Assembly: GCF_000689415.1 (NCBI RefSeq)
Contig: NZ_HG322950.1
Location: 2,239,501 to 2,303,500, forward strand
Direction: 5' to 3'
DNA from: Pseudomonas knackmussii B13
GTDB lineage: Bacteria; Pseudomonadota; Gammaproteobacteria; Pseudomonadales; Pseudomonadaceae
Length of the DNA stretch: 64,000 nt
Shown here: piece by piece, positions 43,890 through 52,219 of the stretch
Layout of the letters: the number at the start of each line of letters is the position of its first letter
Numbering within the stretch: position 1 is the first letter of the stretch
Made by a program: the position numbers and the translations under genes
Notes under the pieces: generated by a model
The model's input: the letters and a program-made list of their open reading frames with translations, nothing else
Database searches by the model: none
What the model was told of the DNA's origin: nothing

Positions 43890-44432
43890 TCAGCGGGCGT
43901 TGAGCCAGCCGGCGAACAAGCGGGTCACGCGGGGCATGAACAGGTACACGACCAGCACCACGATGGTCAGGGTGATCAGCACGTTGCTGAGCAGGAAGCC
44001 GCCCAGCCACGGCAGCACCTGGAACAGCGGCTTCCACAGCTGCGGCACCAGCATCACCAGCGGCAGGATCACCAGGTAGGTGACGATCACCTGCTTCCAG
44101 CGCGGCGGCGGCTTCTGGCCAGTCTCGGCCGGGGTGAACCAGAACTCGTGGGCGTCATGCCGCTCCTGGTTGTCGCCGTCGAGCAGCAGCGGCTCGGCGC
44201 GTTCGATCAGTTCGCGGCGCTGCGGTGAGTCGAGCCAGTCCTGCAGTTGGCCGGCCGAGGCGAAACGCAGCACCGAGGTGAAGCGATCGCCCTGGCGCAG
44301 CACGTCCACGCCCTGGTGGCCGGGGAACTCGCTGGCAGCGCGGGTCAGCTCGCGCAGGATCGCCTCGTAGGCCGCGACGCTGTCGGGGCGGGCGCTGTGG
44401 CGAATGATCAGGGTCACGGATTCTTGGGTCAT
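43890..44432 (-). CDS. Antibiotic-biosynthesis-monooxygenase-fold protein with membrane helices
   Basis: A 180-residue protein. Residues 5-95 resemble the small ABM ferredoxin-like fold (LIIRHSARPDSVAAYEAILREL), and the C-terminal 70 residues form two hydrophobic helices (VIVTYLVILPLVMLVPQL and VLITLTIVVLVVYLF). The start at 44432 has GAGGTG about 8 nt upstream; the in-frame GTG at 44441 is inside that site. It is encoded between the YcaC-like hydrolase and the amidohydrolase. A quinone or aromatic substrate at the membrane is possible but unproven. Confidence 0.82.
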   Translation of the reverse strand: MTQESVTLIIRHSARPDSVAAYEAILRELTRAASEFPGHQGVDVLRQGDRFTSVLRFASAGQLQDWLDSPQRRELIERAEPLLLDGDNQERHDAHEFWFTPAETGQKPPPRWKQVIVTYLVILPLVMLVPQLWKPLFQVLPWLGGFLLSNVLITLTIVVLVVYLFMPRVTRLFAGWLNAR

Positions 44433-44489
44433 GGCGTGCACCTCCGCATGCAGTAAAGACGCCCCCGGCGAACCGGGGGCGGCCGGCCG

Positions 44490-45146
44490 TCAGTGGCCTT
44501 CGCTGGCGTTGAACATGGTCTTGGCGTAGATCAGGCCCAGGCCGTAGGCGCCGCCGTGCTCGATGGAGGTCTTCACGGTCTGGTCGTAGGTTTCGCCACG
44601 GGCCCAGTCGCGTTGCAGTTCGAGCAGGTACTGCAGGGAAGTCATCGGGCGGGCGCCGAGCTGGATCATGCGCTGCAGGGCCATCTCGTGGGCTTCGGTG
44701 GAGACGTCGCCGCAGGCGTCGGCGATCACGTAGACCTCGAAGCCCTGGTCGATGGCGGAGAGGGCCGGGCCGACGATGCACACGGACGTCCAGAGGCCGG
44801 CGAGGACGATCTTCTGCTTGCCGAACTTGTTCACTTCCACCGCGATGCGCGGGTCTTCCCAGGTGTTCATGCTGGTGCGGTCGATCACGTTGTGGTCCGG
44901 GAACACCGACTTGATCTCGGTGAAGATCGGGCCGGAGAAGCTCTTCTCGGCAACGGTGGTGAGGATGGTGGAAACCTCGAATTCCTTGGCCGCCTTGGCG
45001 ACCAGCGCGGCGTTGTTGCGCAGGGTGACGGCGTCGATCGACTTGGTGGCGAAGGACATCTGCGACTGGTGGTCGATCATGATCAGGGTGTGATCGTTCG
45101 GGTTCAGCAGGGTCTTGCCGGGAGCGGCCTTGGCGATTGCGGTCAT
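44490..45146 (-). CDS. YcaC-like cysteine hydrolase (isochorismatase superfamily)
   Basis: A 218-residue hydrolase with the superfamily residues Asp (LIMIDHQ), Lys (AEKSFSG) and Cys (GLWTSVCIVGPALSA). It is of the YcaC branch, whose substrate is unknown, and differs from the biuret-hydrolase-like gene at 7185. The ATG at 45146 with AGGAA is preferred; an upstream frame extension crosses the operator block. The gene begins about 115 bp downstream of the shared operator copy at 45260-45304. Confidence 0.87.
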   Translation of the reverse strand: MTAIAKAAPGKTLLNPNDHTLIMIDHQSQMSFATKSIDAVTLRNNAALVAKAAKEFEVSTILTTVAEKSFSGPIFTEIKSVFPDHNVIDRTSMNTWEDPRIAVEVNKFGKQKIVLAGLWTSVCIVGPALSAIDQGFEVYVIADACGDVSTEAHEMALQRMIQLGARPMTSLQYLLELQRDWARGETYDQTVKTSIEHGGAYGLGLIYAKTMFNASEGH

Positions 45147-45259
45147 GGTGAGGTTCCTTCTGTCGTTGCGTGATTGGGTGGGGTCTTTCACGTCGTTTCT
45201 GTTCGGCACCGGGTTTGTTGCGCCGAACCGTGGAGCCATCTTTACCGACTGCCGGAATG

Positions 45260-45304
45260 CGCGGAACAGACAGCTTTGCAGGGTCACCTTGCAGTTTTGC
45301 AAGG
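45260..45304 (-). promoter_or_regulatory. Shared operator-like block, copy 1
   Basis: 45 bp nearly identical to 46446-46490. Read on the minus strand it contains TGCAAAAC...TGCAAAGC half-sites about 21 bp apart and a small palindrome (CTTGCA/TGCAAG). It lies 114-158 bp upstream of the YcaC-like gene. The spacing of two helical turns suits an AraC-type activator. Confidence 0.65.
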
Positions 45305-45359
45305 GCCCTCCGGGCCGCGCCACACGTGGGTTGCGCGGGTGCCGGAGGGGGATTCGTGA

Positions 45360-46376
45360 TTATTTCAGGTGCTGTTTCAGCTCGACGCCGGCCTGACGCA
45401 TGGCGGCCTGGACTTCCGGGACCTTGGCCAGCGGGTTGAGCAGGCCGTAGTCGTGGATCATGCCGTTGTAGCGCACGGCGGTGACCGGCACGCCGGCGGC
45501 GTCCAGGTGACGGGCATAGGCCTCGCCTTCATCGCGCAGCACGTCGAACTCGGCGGTCTGCACCAGCGCCGGCGGCAGGCCCTTGAGCTGATCGGGCGTG
45601 GCGCGCAGCGGCGAGGCGTAGGTCTCGGCGCGCTGTTTCGCGTCGGTGGTGTAGCTGTCCCAGAACCACTGCATCATCGGCTTGGTGAGGAAGTGCCCCT
45701 GGGCGAACTGGTTGTACGAGGCAGTCTCGAAGCTGGCGTCGGTCACCGGCCACAACAGGGCCTGGAAACGCAGCTTGGGCGTGCCCTTGTCCTTGGCCAT
45801 CAGCGCGACCACCGCGGCCATGTTGCCGCCGACGCTGTTGCCGGCCACCGCCAGGCGCGAACCGTCGACGTTGATCTCCTTGCCGTGTTCGGCGACCCAC
45901 TTGGTTGCCGCGTAGGCCTGGTTGATCGCCACCGGGTAATGCGCCTCGGGGGAGGGTGTGTAGCCGACGTAGACCGCGACTGCACCGGAGTTCACCACCA
46001 GGTCGTGGATCAGCCGGGCGTGGGTCGGGTAGTCGCCGAGCACCCAGCCGCCGCCGTGGAAGAACATGAACACCGGCAGGGTGCCCTTGGTGTTGGCCGG
46101 GCGGACGATGGTCAGCTTGATGGCCTGGCCATCGGCCTGGATGGTCTTCTCGCTGACACTGGTGCCGGAGAGGTCCACCTGCACCGAGGCCTGGGCGCCG
46201 GTCAGAACGGCGCGGGCATCCTTCGGCGAGAGCGTTTCCAGCGGTTTGCCGCCGCCGGCTTCCAGGGCTTCGAGGAAGGCCTGGGTGGTGTGCTCGACGC
46301 CCGGGCTGCCGGCGGCGAAGGCCTTGCCGATGGCGAGGGCGAGGGTGGCGGCGAGCAGATTCTTCTTGGCGTTCAT
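45360..46376 (-). CDS. Secreted alpha/beta hydrolase, HSL-type esterase
   Basis: A 338-residue esterase of the hormone-sensitive-lipase family: oxyanion motif FFHGGGWVLGDY, nucleophile elbow GNSVGG, later Asp and His in DEGEAYARHL and MIHDYG. A signal peptide (LLAATLALAIGKAFAAG) sends it to the periplasm or outside. AGGAA lies before the ATG. It is the first gene of the minus-strand hydrolase cluster and has its own copy of the shared operator 70-114 bp upstream. Confidence 0.88.
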   Translation of the reverse strand: MNAKKNLLAATLALAIGKAFAAGSPGVEHTTQAFLEALEAGGGKPLETLSPKDARAVLTGAQASVQVDLSGTSVSEKTIQADGQAIKLTIVRPANTKGTLPVFMFFHGGGWVLGDYPTHARLIHDLVVNSGAVAVYVGYTPSPEAHYPVAINQAYAATKWVAEHGKEINVDGSRLAVAGNSVGGNMAAVVALMAKDKGTPKLRFQALLWPVTDASFETASYNQFAQGHFLTKPMMQWFWDSYTTDAKQRAETYASPLRATPDQLKGLPPALVQTAEFDVLRDEGEAYARHLDAAGVPVTAVRYNGMIHDYGLLNPLAKVPEVQAAMRQAGVELKQHLK

Positions 46377-46445
46377 GGTGCGGGTTCCTGTGCAGTGGGG
46401 GGCTTGTCGTGAAGCGCAGGAACATCATTGCCCAGGGCTGGAAGC

Positions 46446-46490
46446 CGCGGAACAGACAGCTTTGCAGGGTCGCTTTGCAGTTTTGCAAGG
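46446..46490 (-). promoter_or_regulatory. Shared operator-like block, copy 2
   Basis: Matches 45260-45304 at about 42 of 45 positions. It lies 70-114 bp upstream of the esterase start. Both copies are in the same orientation relative to their genes, which supports co-regulation. Confidence 0.65.
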
Positions 46491-46510
46491 GGCGTGCGGA
46501 CACCTCGATT

Positions 46511-46538
46511 GGCGGATAACCGTTCACGATTATCCGCC
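46511..46538. repeat. Perfect hairpin of a Pseudomonas intergenic type
   Basis: The arms ggcggataa and ttatccgcc are perfectly complementary around a 10-base loop. This resembles dispersed ggcggataa repeats in Pseudomonas intergenic DNA; there is no T-run. Confidence 0.7.
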
Positions 46539-46762
46539 GCTACACCGAGACTTCCGATGGCGCCTGGGTCTAGCCGGGAGCCATATCGCCAGGCTGGACT
46601 ACGAGTGGAGCATGGCCAGGCCCTGCCGGTGATGCCCTGGAAGCCGCCGCCATCGGGGGAGACGATCACCCGGATGGCGACGAAGCAGCGCTGCACACCC
46701 TGTAGGAAATTTCGTCGGCAGAAAGGAGCGCGGAGGAGGGCGAATGGCTATGCTCGGCAGCC

Positions 46763-47164
46763 ATGACCTCCGCCATCCCGCTCCGCCAACCTTGCCCGCC
46801 GGGCGCCTGCGATTGCGGGCGCGAGGCGCTGCTGGAAGACCCCCGTGGCGACCTGCGCATCCTGCGCCTCACCCGCCAGGAGGAGCAGCGCCTGCTCGAG
46901 CGTTTGGCGTGCATCCGCGACCTGGACGATCTCGAGCACATGCAGCGGCGCATGTTCGAGCAACTCGGCCTGCGCCTGACCATCGCCCCCGGCTTCAACG
47001 AAGTGCGCAGCATGCGCGGCATCGAGATCCGCATCGAGCACCTGCCGGGGCTCTGCCGCAAGACCCGCCAGGCCATTCCCGCCGCCATCCGCCGCGGCCT
47101 GGAGCGCACGCCGGAAATCGCCTGGCGATTGCTCGATTCCTTCGACCTGCTGCGCGACGCCTGA
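46763..47164 (+). CDS. Conserved hypothetical protein with N-terminal Cys cluster
   Basis: A 133-residue soluble protein. It starts with CPPGACDCGREAL, three Cys within eight residues that could bind a metal, followed by a helical charged region (LTRQEEQRLLERLACIRDLDDLEHMQRRMFEQLG) and a basic C-terminal part. I recognise no named family. The ribosome-binding site is weak. It is convergent with the small lipoprotein gene 4 bp beyond its stop. Confidence 0.72.
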   Translation: MTSAIPLRQPCPPGACDCGREALLEDPRGDLRILRLTRQEEQRLLERLACIRDLDDLEHMQRRMFEQLGLRLTIAPGFNEVRSMRGIEIRIEHLPGLCRKTRQAIPAAIRRGLERTPEIAWRLLDSFDLLRDA

Positions 47165-47168
47165 ACCT

Positions 47169-47351
47169 TCAGCGGCGCGGCAGCGACTGCACGCGCGGGT
47201 CGATCTGCTGACGCGGAATCATCTGGCTGCTCGAACGCGCGCCGGGCGCGGCTTGCTGGTCCGCCTGGTCGTCGCCGTGCTCGGTGCAGGAGGCCCCGCC
47301 CAGGGCCACGGCGAGCGGCGCGAGCAGGAGGAGGAAGGTGAGCCGCGACAT
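47169..47351 (-). CDS. Small lipoprotein-like secreted protein
   Basis: A 60-residue protein with a hydrophobic signal (MSRLTFLLLLAPLAVALGGASC); the Cys at residue 22 could be lipidated although the lipobox is imperfect. The mature ~38 residues are polar and low in complexity (HGDDQADQQAAPGARSSSQ). GGAGAG lies 8 nt before the ATG. No function is known to me. It is divergent from the polyphosphate kinase gene across 275 bp that hold the promoters of both. Confidence 0.65.
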   Translation of the reverse strand: MSRLTFLLLLAPLAVALGGASCTEHGDDQADQQAAPGARSSSQMIPRQQIDPRVQSLPRR

Positions 47352-47626
47352 GTCGAATCTCTCCGGTGCGCTGCGATTCCATCAGCAAATACGCATTCGT
47401 CGCGCGCTGCGCCGCTACACGACGAGCGGCCCCGTTCCAGGGCTGAACGACAGTGCCTCTGCGGTGCCATTTGCGGCCGATCGTAAACGTTTGAATCTTC
47501 CGGCGTTGTGCTGCGCCAAGGGCGGACTCGGCCTAAGCTCGCGGCCCGGCAAACGGCCGTGGATCAACCATACTCATTTTCGCGCGCTTTGCCCCTACCA
47601 GCTGGTCATGACTTCAGGAGAGAACG

Positions 47627-48448
47627 ATGTCCAAAGCGGATAAGAAGAAAACCGAGAAGAAGGCCCCAGCCGAAGGGCTTGACCGCAAGGCCTACGAAAA
47701 GGAGCTCAAGCGCCTGCATGTGGAGATGGTGAAGCTGCAGGAGTGGGTGGTCGCGAAGGGCCTGAAAGTCTGCGTCGTCTTCGAGGGCCGCGACGGCGCC
47801 GGCAAGGGCGGCACCATCAAGGCCATCACCGAGCGCGTCAGCCCACGGGTGTTCCGCGTCGTGGCGCTGCCGGCGCCGACCGAGCGGGAAAAGTCGCAGA
47901 TGTACGCGCAGCGCTACCTGACCCACCTGCCCGCCGCCGGCGAAGTCGTGATCTTCGACCGCAGCTGGTACAACCGCGCGGGCGTCGAGCGGGTCATGGG
48001 CTTCTGCACCGACGAGCAGGCGACCAAGTTCCTCGAGGTGGTTCCGCTGTTCGAGAAGATGATGGTCGAGTCCGGGATCATCCTCATCAAGTACTGGCTC
48101 GAAGTCAGCGCCGACGAACAGACCCGCCGCCTGCAGGACCGCATCAACGATGGGCGCAAGCTGTGGAAGCTCTCGCCCATGGACCTGAAGTCCTACACAC
48201 GCTGGGACGACTACACCCGCGCCCGCGACGAGATGTTCAACGCCTCGGATACCTCCTGGGCCCCCTGGTTCATGGCGCACTCCAACGACAAGCGCCGTGC
48301 GCGCCTGAACATCATCAGCCACCTGCTGTCGCGCATCCCCTACAAGGACGTCACCGGCGAGCGAGTCGTCGAGCTGCCCAAGCGCGGCCGGATCGGCAAG
48401 TACAAGGCCGTTCCCTATCCCTTCAAGGTGGTCGAGGAGCGGTTCTGA
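47627..48448 (+). CDS. ppk2: Polyphosphate kinase 2, class I
   Basis: A 273-residue PPK2 that transfers phosphate between polyphosphate and nucleoside diphosphates. The Walker A-like GRDGAGKGG is at residues 54-62, the lid/Walker B region is DRSWYNRAGVERVMGF, and the PPK2 core runs through LSPMDLKSYTRWDDYTRARD. A Lys-rich N-terminus precedes the core. AGGAG is well placed before the ATG. A DUF3313 lipoprotein gene follows after 50 bp. Confidence 0.94.
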   Translation: MSKADKKKTEKKAPAEGLDRKAYEKELKRLHVEMVKLQEWVVAKGLKVCVVFEGRDGAGKGGTIKAITERVSPRVFRVVALPAPTEREKSQMYAQRYLTHLPAAGEVVIFDRSWYNRAGVERVMGFCTDEQATKFLEVVPLFEKMMVESGIILIKYWLEVSADEQTRRLQDRINDGRKLWKLSPMDLKSYTRWDDYTRARDEMFNASDTSWAPWFMAHSNDKRRARLNIISHLLSRIPYKDVTGERVVELPKRGRIGKYKAVPYPFKVVEERF

Positions 48449-48498
48449 TTCCCGCCACCGTTGCAGTGCCAAGAAATTCCGTCCATCAGGAGATGAAA

Positions 48499-49170
48499 AT
48501 GAAGAAATACGCGGTCCTGGTACCCCTGCTGGTACTTCCGCTGCTGTTCGGTTGCTCGAGCAACAAGGTGGCCCCCGAGGACTATTCGGGCTTCCTCGGC
48601 GACTATTCGCGCCTGACCGAACAGGAAAATGCCTCCGGCACCAAGGTGCAGGCCTGGATCGACCCGAACCTCAACCTTACCCGCTACACCAGCGTCTACA
48701 TCGAGCCGACGCAGTATTTCCCCAAGCCCAACCCCACCGACAAGATCTCGCAGCAGACCCTCGACCAGATCTCCGCCTACTACAACCAGGTGCTCAAGCG
48801 CGAGTTCGGCCAGGTACTGCGGGTGGTCGACCAGCCGGTAACGGACACCCTGGTGGTGCGTGCCGCCATCACCGGGGTGAGCAGCCATACGCAATCGCTG
48901 CACGCCTATGAAGTGATCCCGATCGCGCTGATCGCGGCAGGCGTGAGCACCGCCACCGGTATCCGCGACCAGGACACCGTGATCGCTACCGAGGCCGCGT
49001 TCATCGACGGCGGCAACAGCAAGGTGGTCGCCGAAGTGGTGCGCAAGGGCACCGGCCATCCGCTGGAGAACTCCAGCCAGGCCCTGACCGCCAACGACTT
49101 GAAGGGCGTGCTCGACGGCTGGGCCAAGGACATGCGGCTGTCCTACACCAAGCTGCGCACCCTGAAGTAA
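48499..49170 (+). CDS. DUF3313-type lipoprotein
   Basis: A 223-residue lipoprotein with the lipobox LLFGC near residue 19 and a DUF3313-like body (YSGFLGDYSRL near the start, then a beta-rich domain). Two ATGs are in frame; the AGGAG site abuts the first at 48493 and is 6 nt before the second, so 48499 (MKKYAVLV) is chosen. Function is not known; it is probably outer-membrane attached. It lies between ppk2 and the Kef-type antiporter on the same strand. Confidence 0.84.
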   Translation: MKKYAVLVPLLVLPLLFGCSSNKVAPEDYSGFLGDYSRLTEQENASGTKVQAWIDPNLNLTRYTSVYIEPTQYFPKPNPTDKISQQTLDQISAYYNQVLKREFGQVLRVVDQPVTDTLVVRAAITGVSSHTQSLHAYEVIPIALIAAGVSTATGIRDQDTVIATEAAFIDGGNSKVVAEVVRKGTGHPLENSSQALTANDLKGVLDGWAKDMRLSYTKLRTLK

Positions 49171-49272
49171 GGCTTTGCCAGCGGGTGCCCGGTCGCCAGC
49201 GGCCGGCGTGCCCGCCATCGCAGGAGCGCCCCGGCACAACGATTTAAGCAACGGATTCAAGGAGGAGGGCGG

Positions 49273-51015
49273 ATGCCCAATGATGGCAGCCTGCTGCAGG
49301 CCACGGTGATCTTCCTGCTGGCGGTGGTGATTCTCGTACCGCTGGCGCAACGCGCGAGGCTCGGCGCCGTGCCCGGCTACCTGCTGGCGGGCATGCTGAT
49401 CGGGCCGTCCGTGCTGGGCCTGGTAAGCAACCCGCACAACGTCGGGAAACTCTCGGAAATGGGCGTGGTGATGCTGCTCTTCATCATCGGCCTGGAGCTT
49501 TCGCCGCGCCGTTTGTGGATGATGCGCAACTCCCTGTTCGGCGTCGGCTCGCTACAGGTGGGCCTGACCGCGCTCATCCTGGGCTTGCTGGCCTACCTGG
49601 TATTCGGCCAGTCGCCTGCCGCCGCCCTGGTGCTCGGCCTGGGCCTGGCGCTGTCGTCCACCGCCTTCGGCCTGCAGATGCTGGCCGAGCGCAAGGAGCT
49701 GGGCCAGCCGCACGGTCGCCTGGCCGTGGCCATCCTGCTGTTCCAGGACATCGCCGCCATTCCGCTGATCGCCATCGTGCCCTTGCTGGGCGGCGTCGAG
49801 GCCGCCGAGAGCGGTAACGCGCGCCCCCTGCTGGCGGTGGCCGTGGGAATCGGCCTGGTGGTCGTTGGCGGGCGCTATGTGTTGCGTCCGGTGTTCGGCT
49901 GGGCAGTCAGCACCGGCTTGCGCGACCTGTCCACCGCCACCGCGCTGCTGGTGGTACTCGGCACCGCCTGGATCATGGAGCACGTCGGCGTGTCCATGGC
50001 CCTGGGCGCCTTCCTCGCCGGCCTGCTGATGGCCGAGTCGCATTTCCGCCACGAACTGGAATCGCAGATCGAACCCTTCAAGGGCCTGCTGCTCGGGCTG
50101 TTCTTCGTCGGCGTGGGGATGACCGCCGACCTGCGCCTGCTGTTCAACCTGCCGCTGCAGGTGCTCGGCCTGACCCTGCTGCTGGTGGGCATCAAGCTGC
50201 CGCTGTTGTACGCCATCGGTCGGCTGGCTGGCGGCCTGACCCGCGCCGGCGCCACCTGCCTGGGCGTGGTGCTGGCGTCGGGCGGGGAGTTCGCCTTCGT
50301 GGTATTCAAGCTGGCGCTGGACCAGGGCTTGCTGGAGCGCCAGGTACACGACCTGCTGGTGCTCGCCATCACTTTGTCGATGGCCGTGGTGCCGCTGGTG
50401 ATGATCGCGCTGGCGCGCCTGCTGAAGGATGAATCAGGCGCTGCCGAAGAGCCGCAAGGACCGCCGGCGGTGGACGGCGAACCCAAGGTGGTGATCGCCG
50501 GCATGGGCCGCATGGGGCGGGTGATCGCCAACCTGCTGCATGCCCAGGGCGTGCCGCTGGTGGCCCTGGACACCTCGGTGGAAGCCCTCGTGGCCAAGCG
50601 TGGAGAGAAGGGCGTGCGGGTGTTCTACGGCGACCCGAGGCGCCCGGAAATCCTGCACGCGGCCAAGGTCGGCGAAGCCGAGTTGGTGATAGTCGCCACC
50701 GACGATCCGCATATCAACCTGGAGACGGCGAATGTCCTCGCGCGCCTGTATCCCGGCACGCGGGTGATCGCCAGGGCGCGCAATCGCCAGCAGGTGCTGC
50801 AATTGCTTGACCTCGGTGCCAACCCCGTGCGCGAGACCTTCCACTCCAGCCTGGAAATGGCGCGCCGCGCCTTCGTCGAGCTGGGCGTGGGCGAGGAGCA
50901 GGCCGGGGCCTGGGTACGGCGCTACCAGAAGTACGAGGAAGACCGCCTGCGCGACCTGCACAAGCAGAAGGGTGCAGGGTGTTTCGACGACGTTGACGAT
51001 CCATCCGCGGGCTGA
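49273..51015 (+). CDS. Kef-type monovalent cation:proton antiporter with TrkA-N domain
   Basis: A 580-residue CPA2 transporter: about twelve membrane segments in residues 1-380 (sodium/hydrogen exchanger domain) and a cytoplasmic TrkA-N nucleotide-binding domain from about residue 398 (VVIAGMGRMGRVIANLL). This is the KefB/KefC/YbaL layout, which exchanges K+ or Na+ for H+. AGGAGG lies 7 nt before the ATG. No KefF/KefG-type ancillary gene is adjacent. Confidence 0.92.
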   Translation: MPNDGSLLQATVIFLLAVVILVPLAQRARLGAVPGYLLAGMLIGPSVLGLVSNPHNVGKLSEMGVVMLLFIIGLELSPRRLWMMRNSLFGVGSLQVGLTALILGLLAYLVFGQSPAAALVLGLGLALSSTAFGLQMLAERKELGQPHGRLAVAILLFQDIAAIPLIAIVPLLGGVEAAESGNARPLLAVAVGIGLVVVGGRYVLRPVFGWAVSTGLRDLSTATALLVVLGTAWIMEHVGVSMALGAFLAGLLMAESHFRHELESQIEPFKGLLLGLFFVGVGMTADLRLLFNLPLQVLGLTLLLVGIKLPLLYAIGRLAGGLTRAGATCLGVVLASGGEFAFVVFKLALDQGLLERQVHDLLVLAITLSMAVVPLVMIALARLLKDESGAAEEPQGPPAVDGEPKVVIAGMGRMGRVIANLLHAQGVPLVALDTSVEALVAKRGEKGVRVFYGDPRRPEILHAAKVGEAELVIVATDDPHINLETANVLARLYPGTRVIARARNRQQVLQLLDLGANPVRETFHSSLEMARRAFVELGVGEEQAGAWVRRYQKYEEDRLRDLHKQKGAGCFDDVDDPSAG

Positions 51016-51099
51016 CGCTCGGCGCCTGCGGGCGCATGGGAATGGGCAACGCAACATCAATGACAATCCGGTCCGTCGCGGCCGGTCTGGAGGCTAGCG

Positions 51100-52203
51100 A
51101 TGCAGCCGATATTCAAACTGGACAGCAACCTCTCGCGGGGCCTGCTCGACGTCTTCATCAAGGCCGGCCTGATCGCCGCGCTGGTGGTCTTTTCCTTCCA
51201 GGTGTTCCAGCCGTTCCTCGAGCTGATGCTCTGGGCGCTGATCCTCGCGGTGACTCTCTACCCGTTGCACCGATTGCTCAAGGAGCGTTTCGGCATGCGC
51301 GACGGCCGCGCCGGCACCCTGATCGTGGTGATCGCGCTGCTGGTGCTGCTGGTGCCGATCTTCCTGCTGGTGACGTCCATCGGCGACTCCCTGGAAGGCG
51401 TGGTGGCAACGCTCAAGAGCGGCACCTGGAGCCTGCCGGCGCCGCCGGATTCGGTGGCCCAGTGGCCGCTGATCGGACCGCGCCTGCATGAGGTCTGGCT
51501 GTCGGCATCCGGCGACCTGACCAGCGCGCTGCAGAAGCTGGCGCCGCACCTCAAGGGAACCGGCCGCGTGCTGCTGGGCGCGGCAGCCAGTGCCGGCGGC
51601 GCCTTCCTGCTGTTCATCGGCGCGATCATCATCGCCGGGATCATCATGGCCTTCGGCGAGACGGGCCAGGCCAGCGCCGTGCGTATCGCCCAGCGCATCT
51701 CGGGGATCGAGCGCGGTTCGCGCATCGTCGAGCTGTGCACCGCGACCATCCGCGCCGTTGCCCAGGGCGTGATCGGCATCGCCTTCATCCAGATGCTGCT
51801 GATCGGCGTCGGCTTCGTGGTCAAGGGCGTGCCGGGGGCGGGCATCCTGGCCATCGCCGTGCTGATCCTGGGCATCGTGCAGGCGCCGGCGACGCTGATC
51901 ACGGTCCCGGTGATCGCCTACGTGCTCGGCACCGAAGGCTTCTCCACCGCGACCATCGTCTTCTCCATCTATACCTTCGTCGCCGGCCTGGTCGACAACG
52001 TGCTCAAGCCGCTGCTGCTCGGCCGCGGGGTGGACGTGCCGATGCCGGTGGTACTGATCGGCGCCCTCGGCGGCATGGTGGTCAAGGGCATCATCGGCCT
52101 GTTCATCGGCCCGGTGATCCTGGCGGTGGCCTACGCGCTGTTCTGGCAGTGGGTCGACGAGAGGGTGCCGGACGACGACGCCGACTCCGGGCCGTCGGCC
52201 TGA
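51100..52203 (+). CDS. AI-2E-family (UPF0118/PerM-like) permease
   Basis: A 367-residue inner-membrane protein with about seven or eight hydrophobic segments and the family's large soluble loop after the third (residues 85-150). Members include TqsA and Na+(Li+)/H+ antiporters, so the cargo cannot be assigned. GGAGG lies 7 nt before the ATG. It follows the Kef antiporter by 84 bp and precedes the efflux genes by 16 bp, so it may be co-transcribed with them. Confidence 0.9.
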   Translation: MQPIFKLDSNLSRGLLDVFIKAGLIAALVVFSFQVFQPFLELMLWALILAVTLYPLHRLLKERFGMRDGRAGTLIVVIALLVLLVPIFLLVTSIGDSLEGVVATLKSGTWSLPAPPDSVAQWPLIGPRLHEVWLSASGDLTSALQKLAPHLKGTGRVLLGAAASAGGAFLLFIGAIIIAGIIMAFGETGQASAVRIAQRISGIERGSRIVELCTATIRAVAQGVIGIAFIQMLLIGVGFVVKGVPGAGILAIAVLILGIVQAPATLITVPVIAYVLGTEGFSTATIVFSIYTFVAGLVDNVLKPLLLGRGVDVPMPVVLIGALGGMVVKGIIGLFIGPVILAVAYALFWQWVDERVPDDDADSGPSA

Positions 52204-52219
52204 GCAGCCGGGTCTGCCC

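Larger units (their letters stand above)
46377..46762. other. 386-bp stretch upstream of the esterase
   Basis: It contains the second operator copy (46446-46490) and a perfect hairpin (46511-46538). The remainder, about 46540-46740, has no frame I can support as a gene and no other clear signal. Confidence 0.55.

Noticed and set aside
42111..44228. 705-codon plus-strand frame opposite the amidohydrolase
   Set aside because: Antisense to a well-supported enzyme gene and without recognisable domains.
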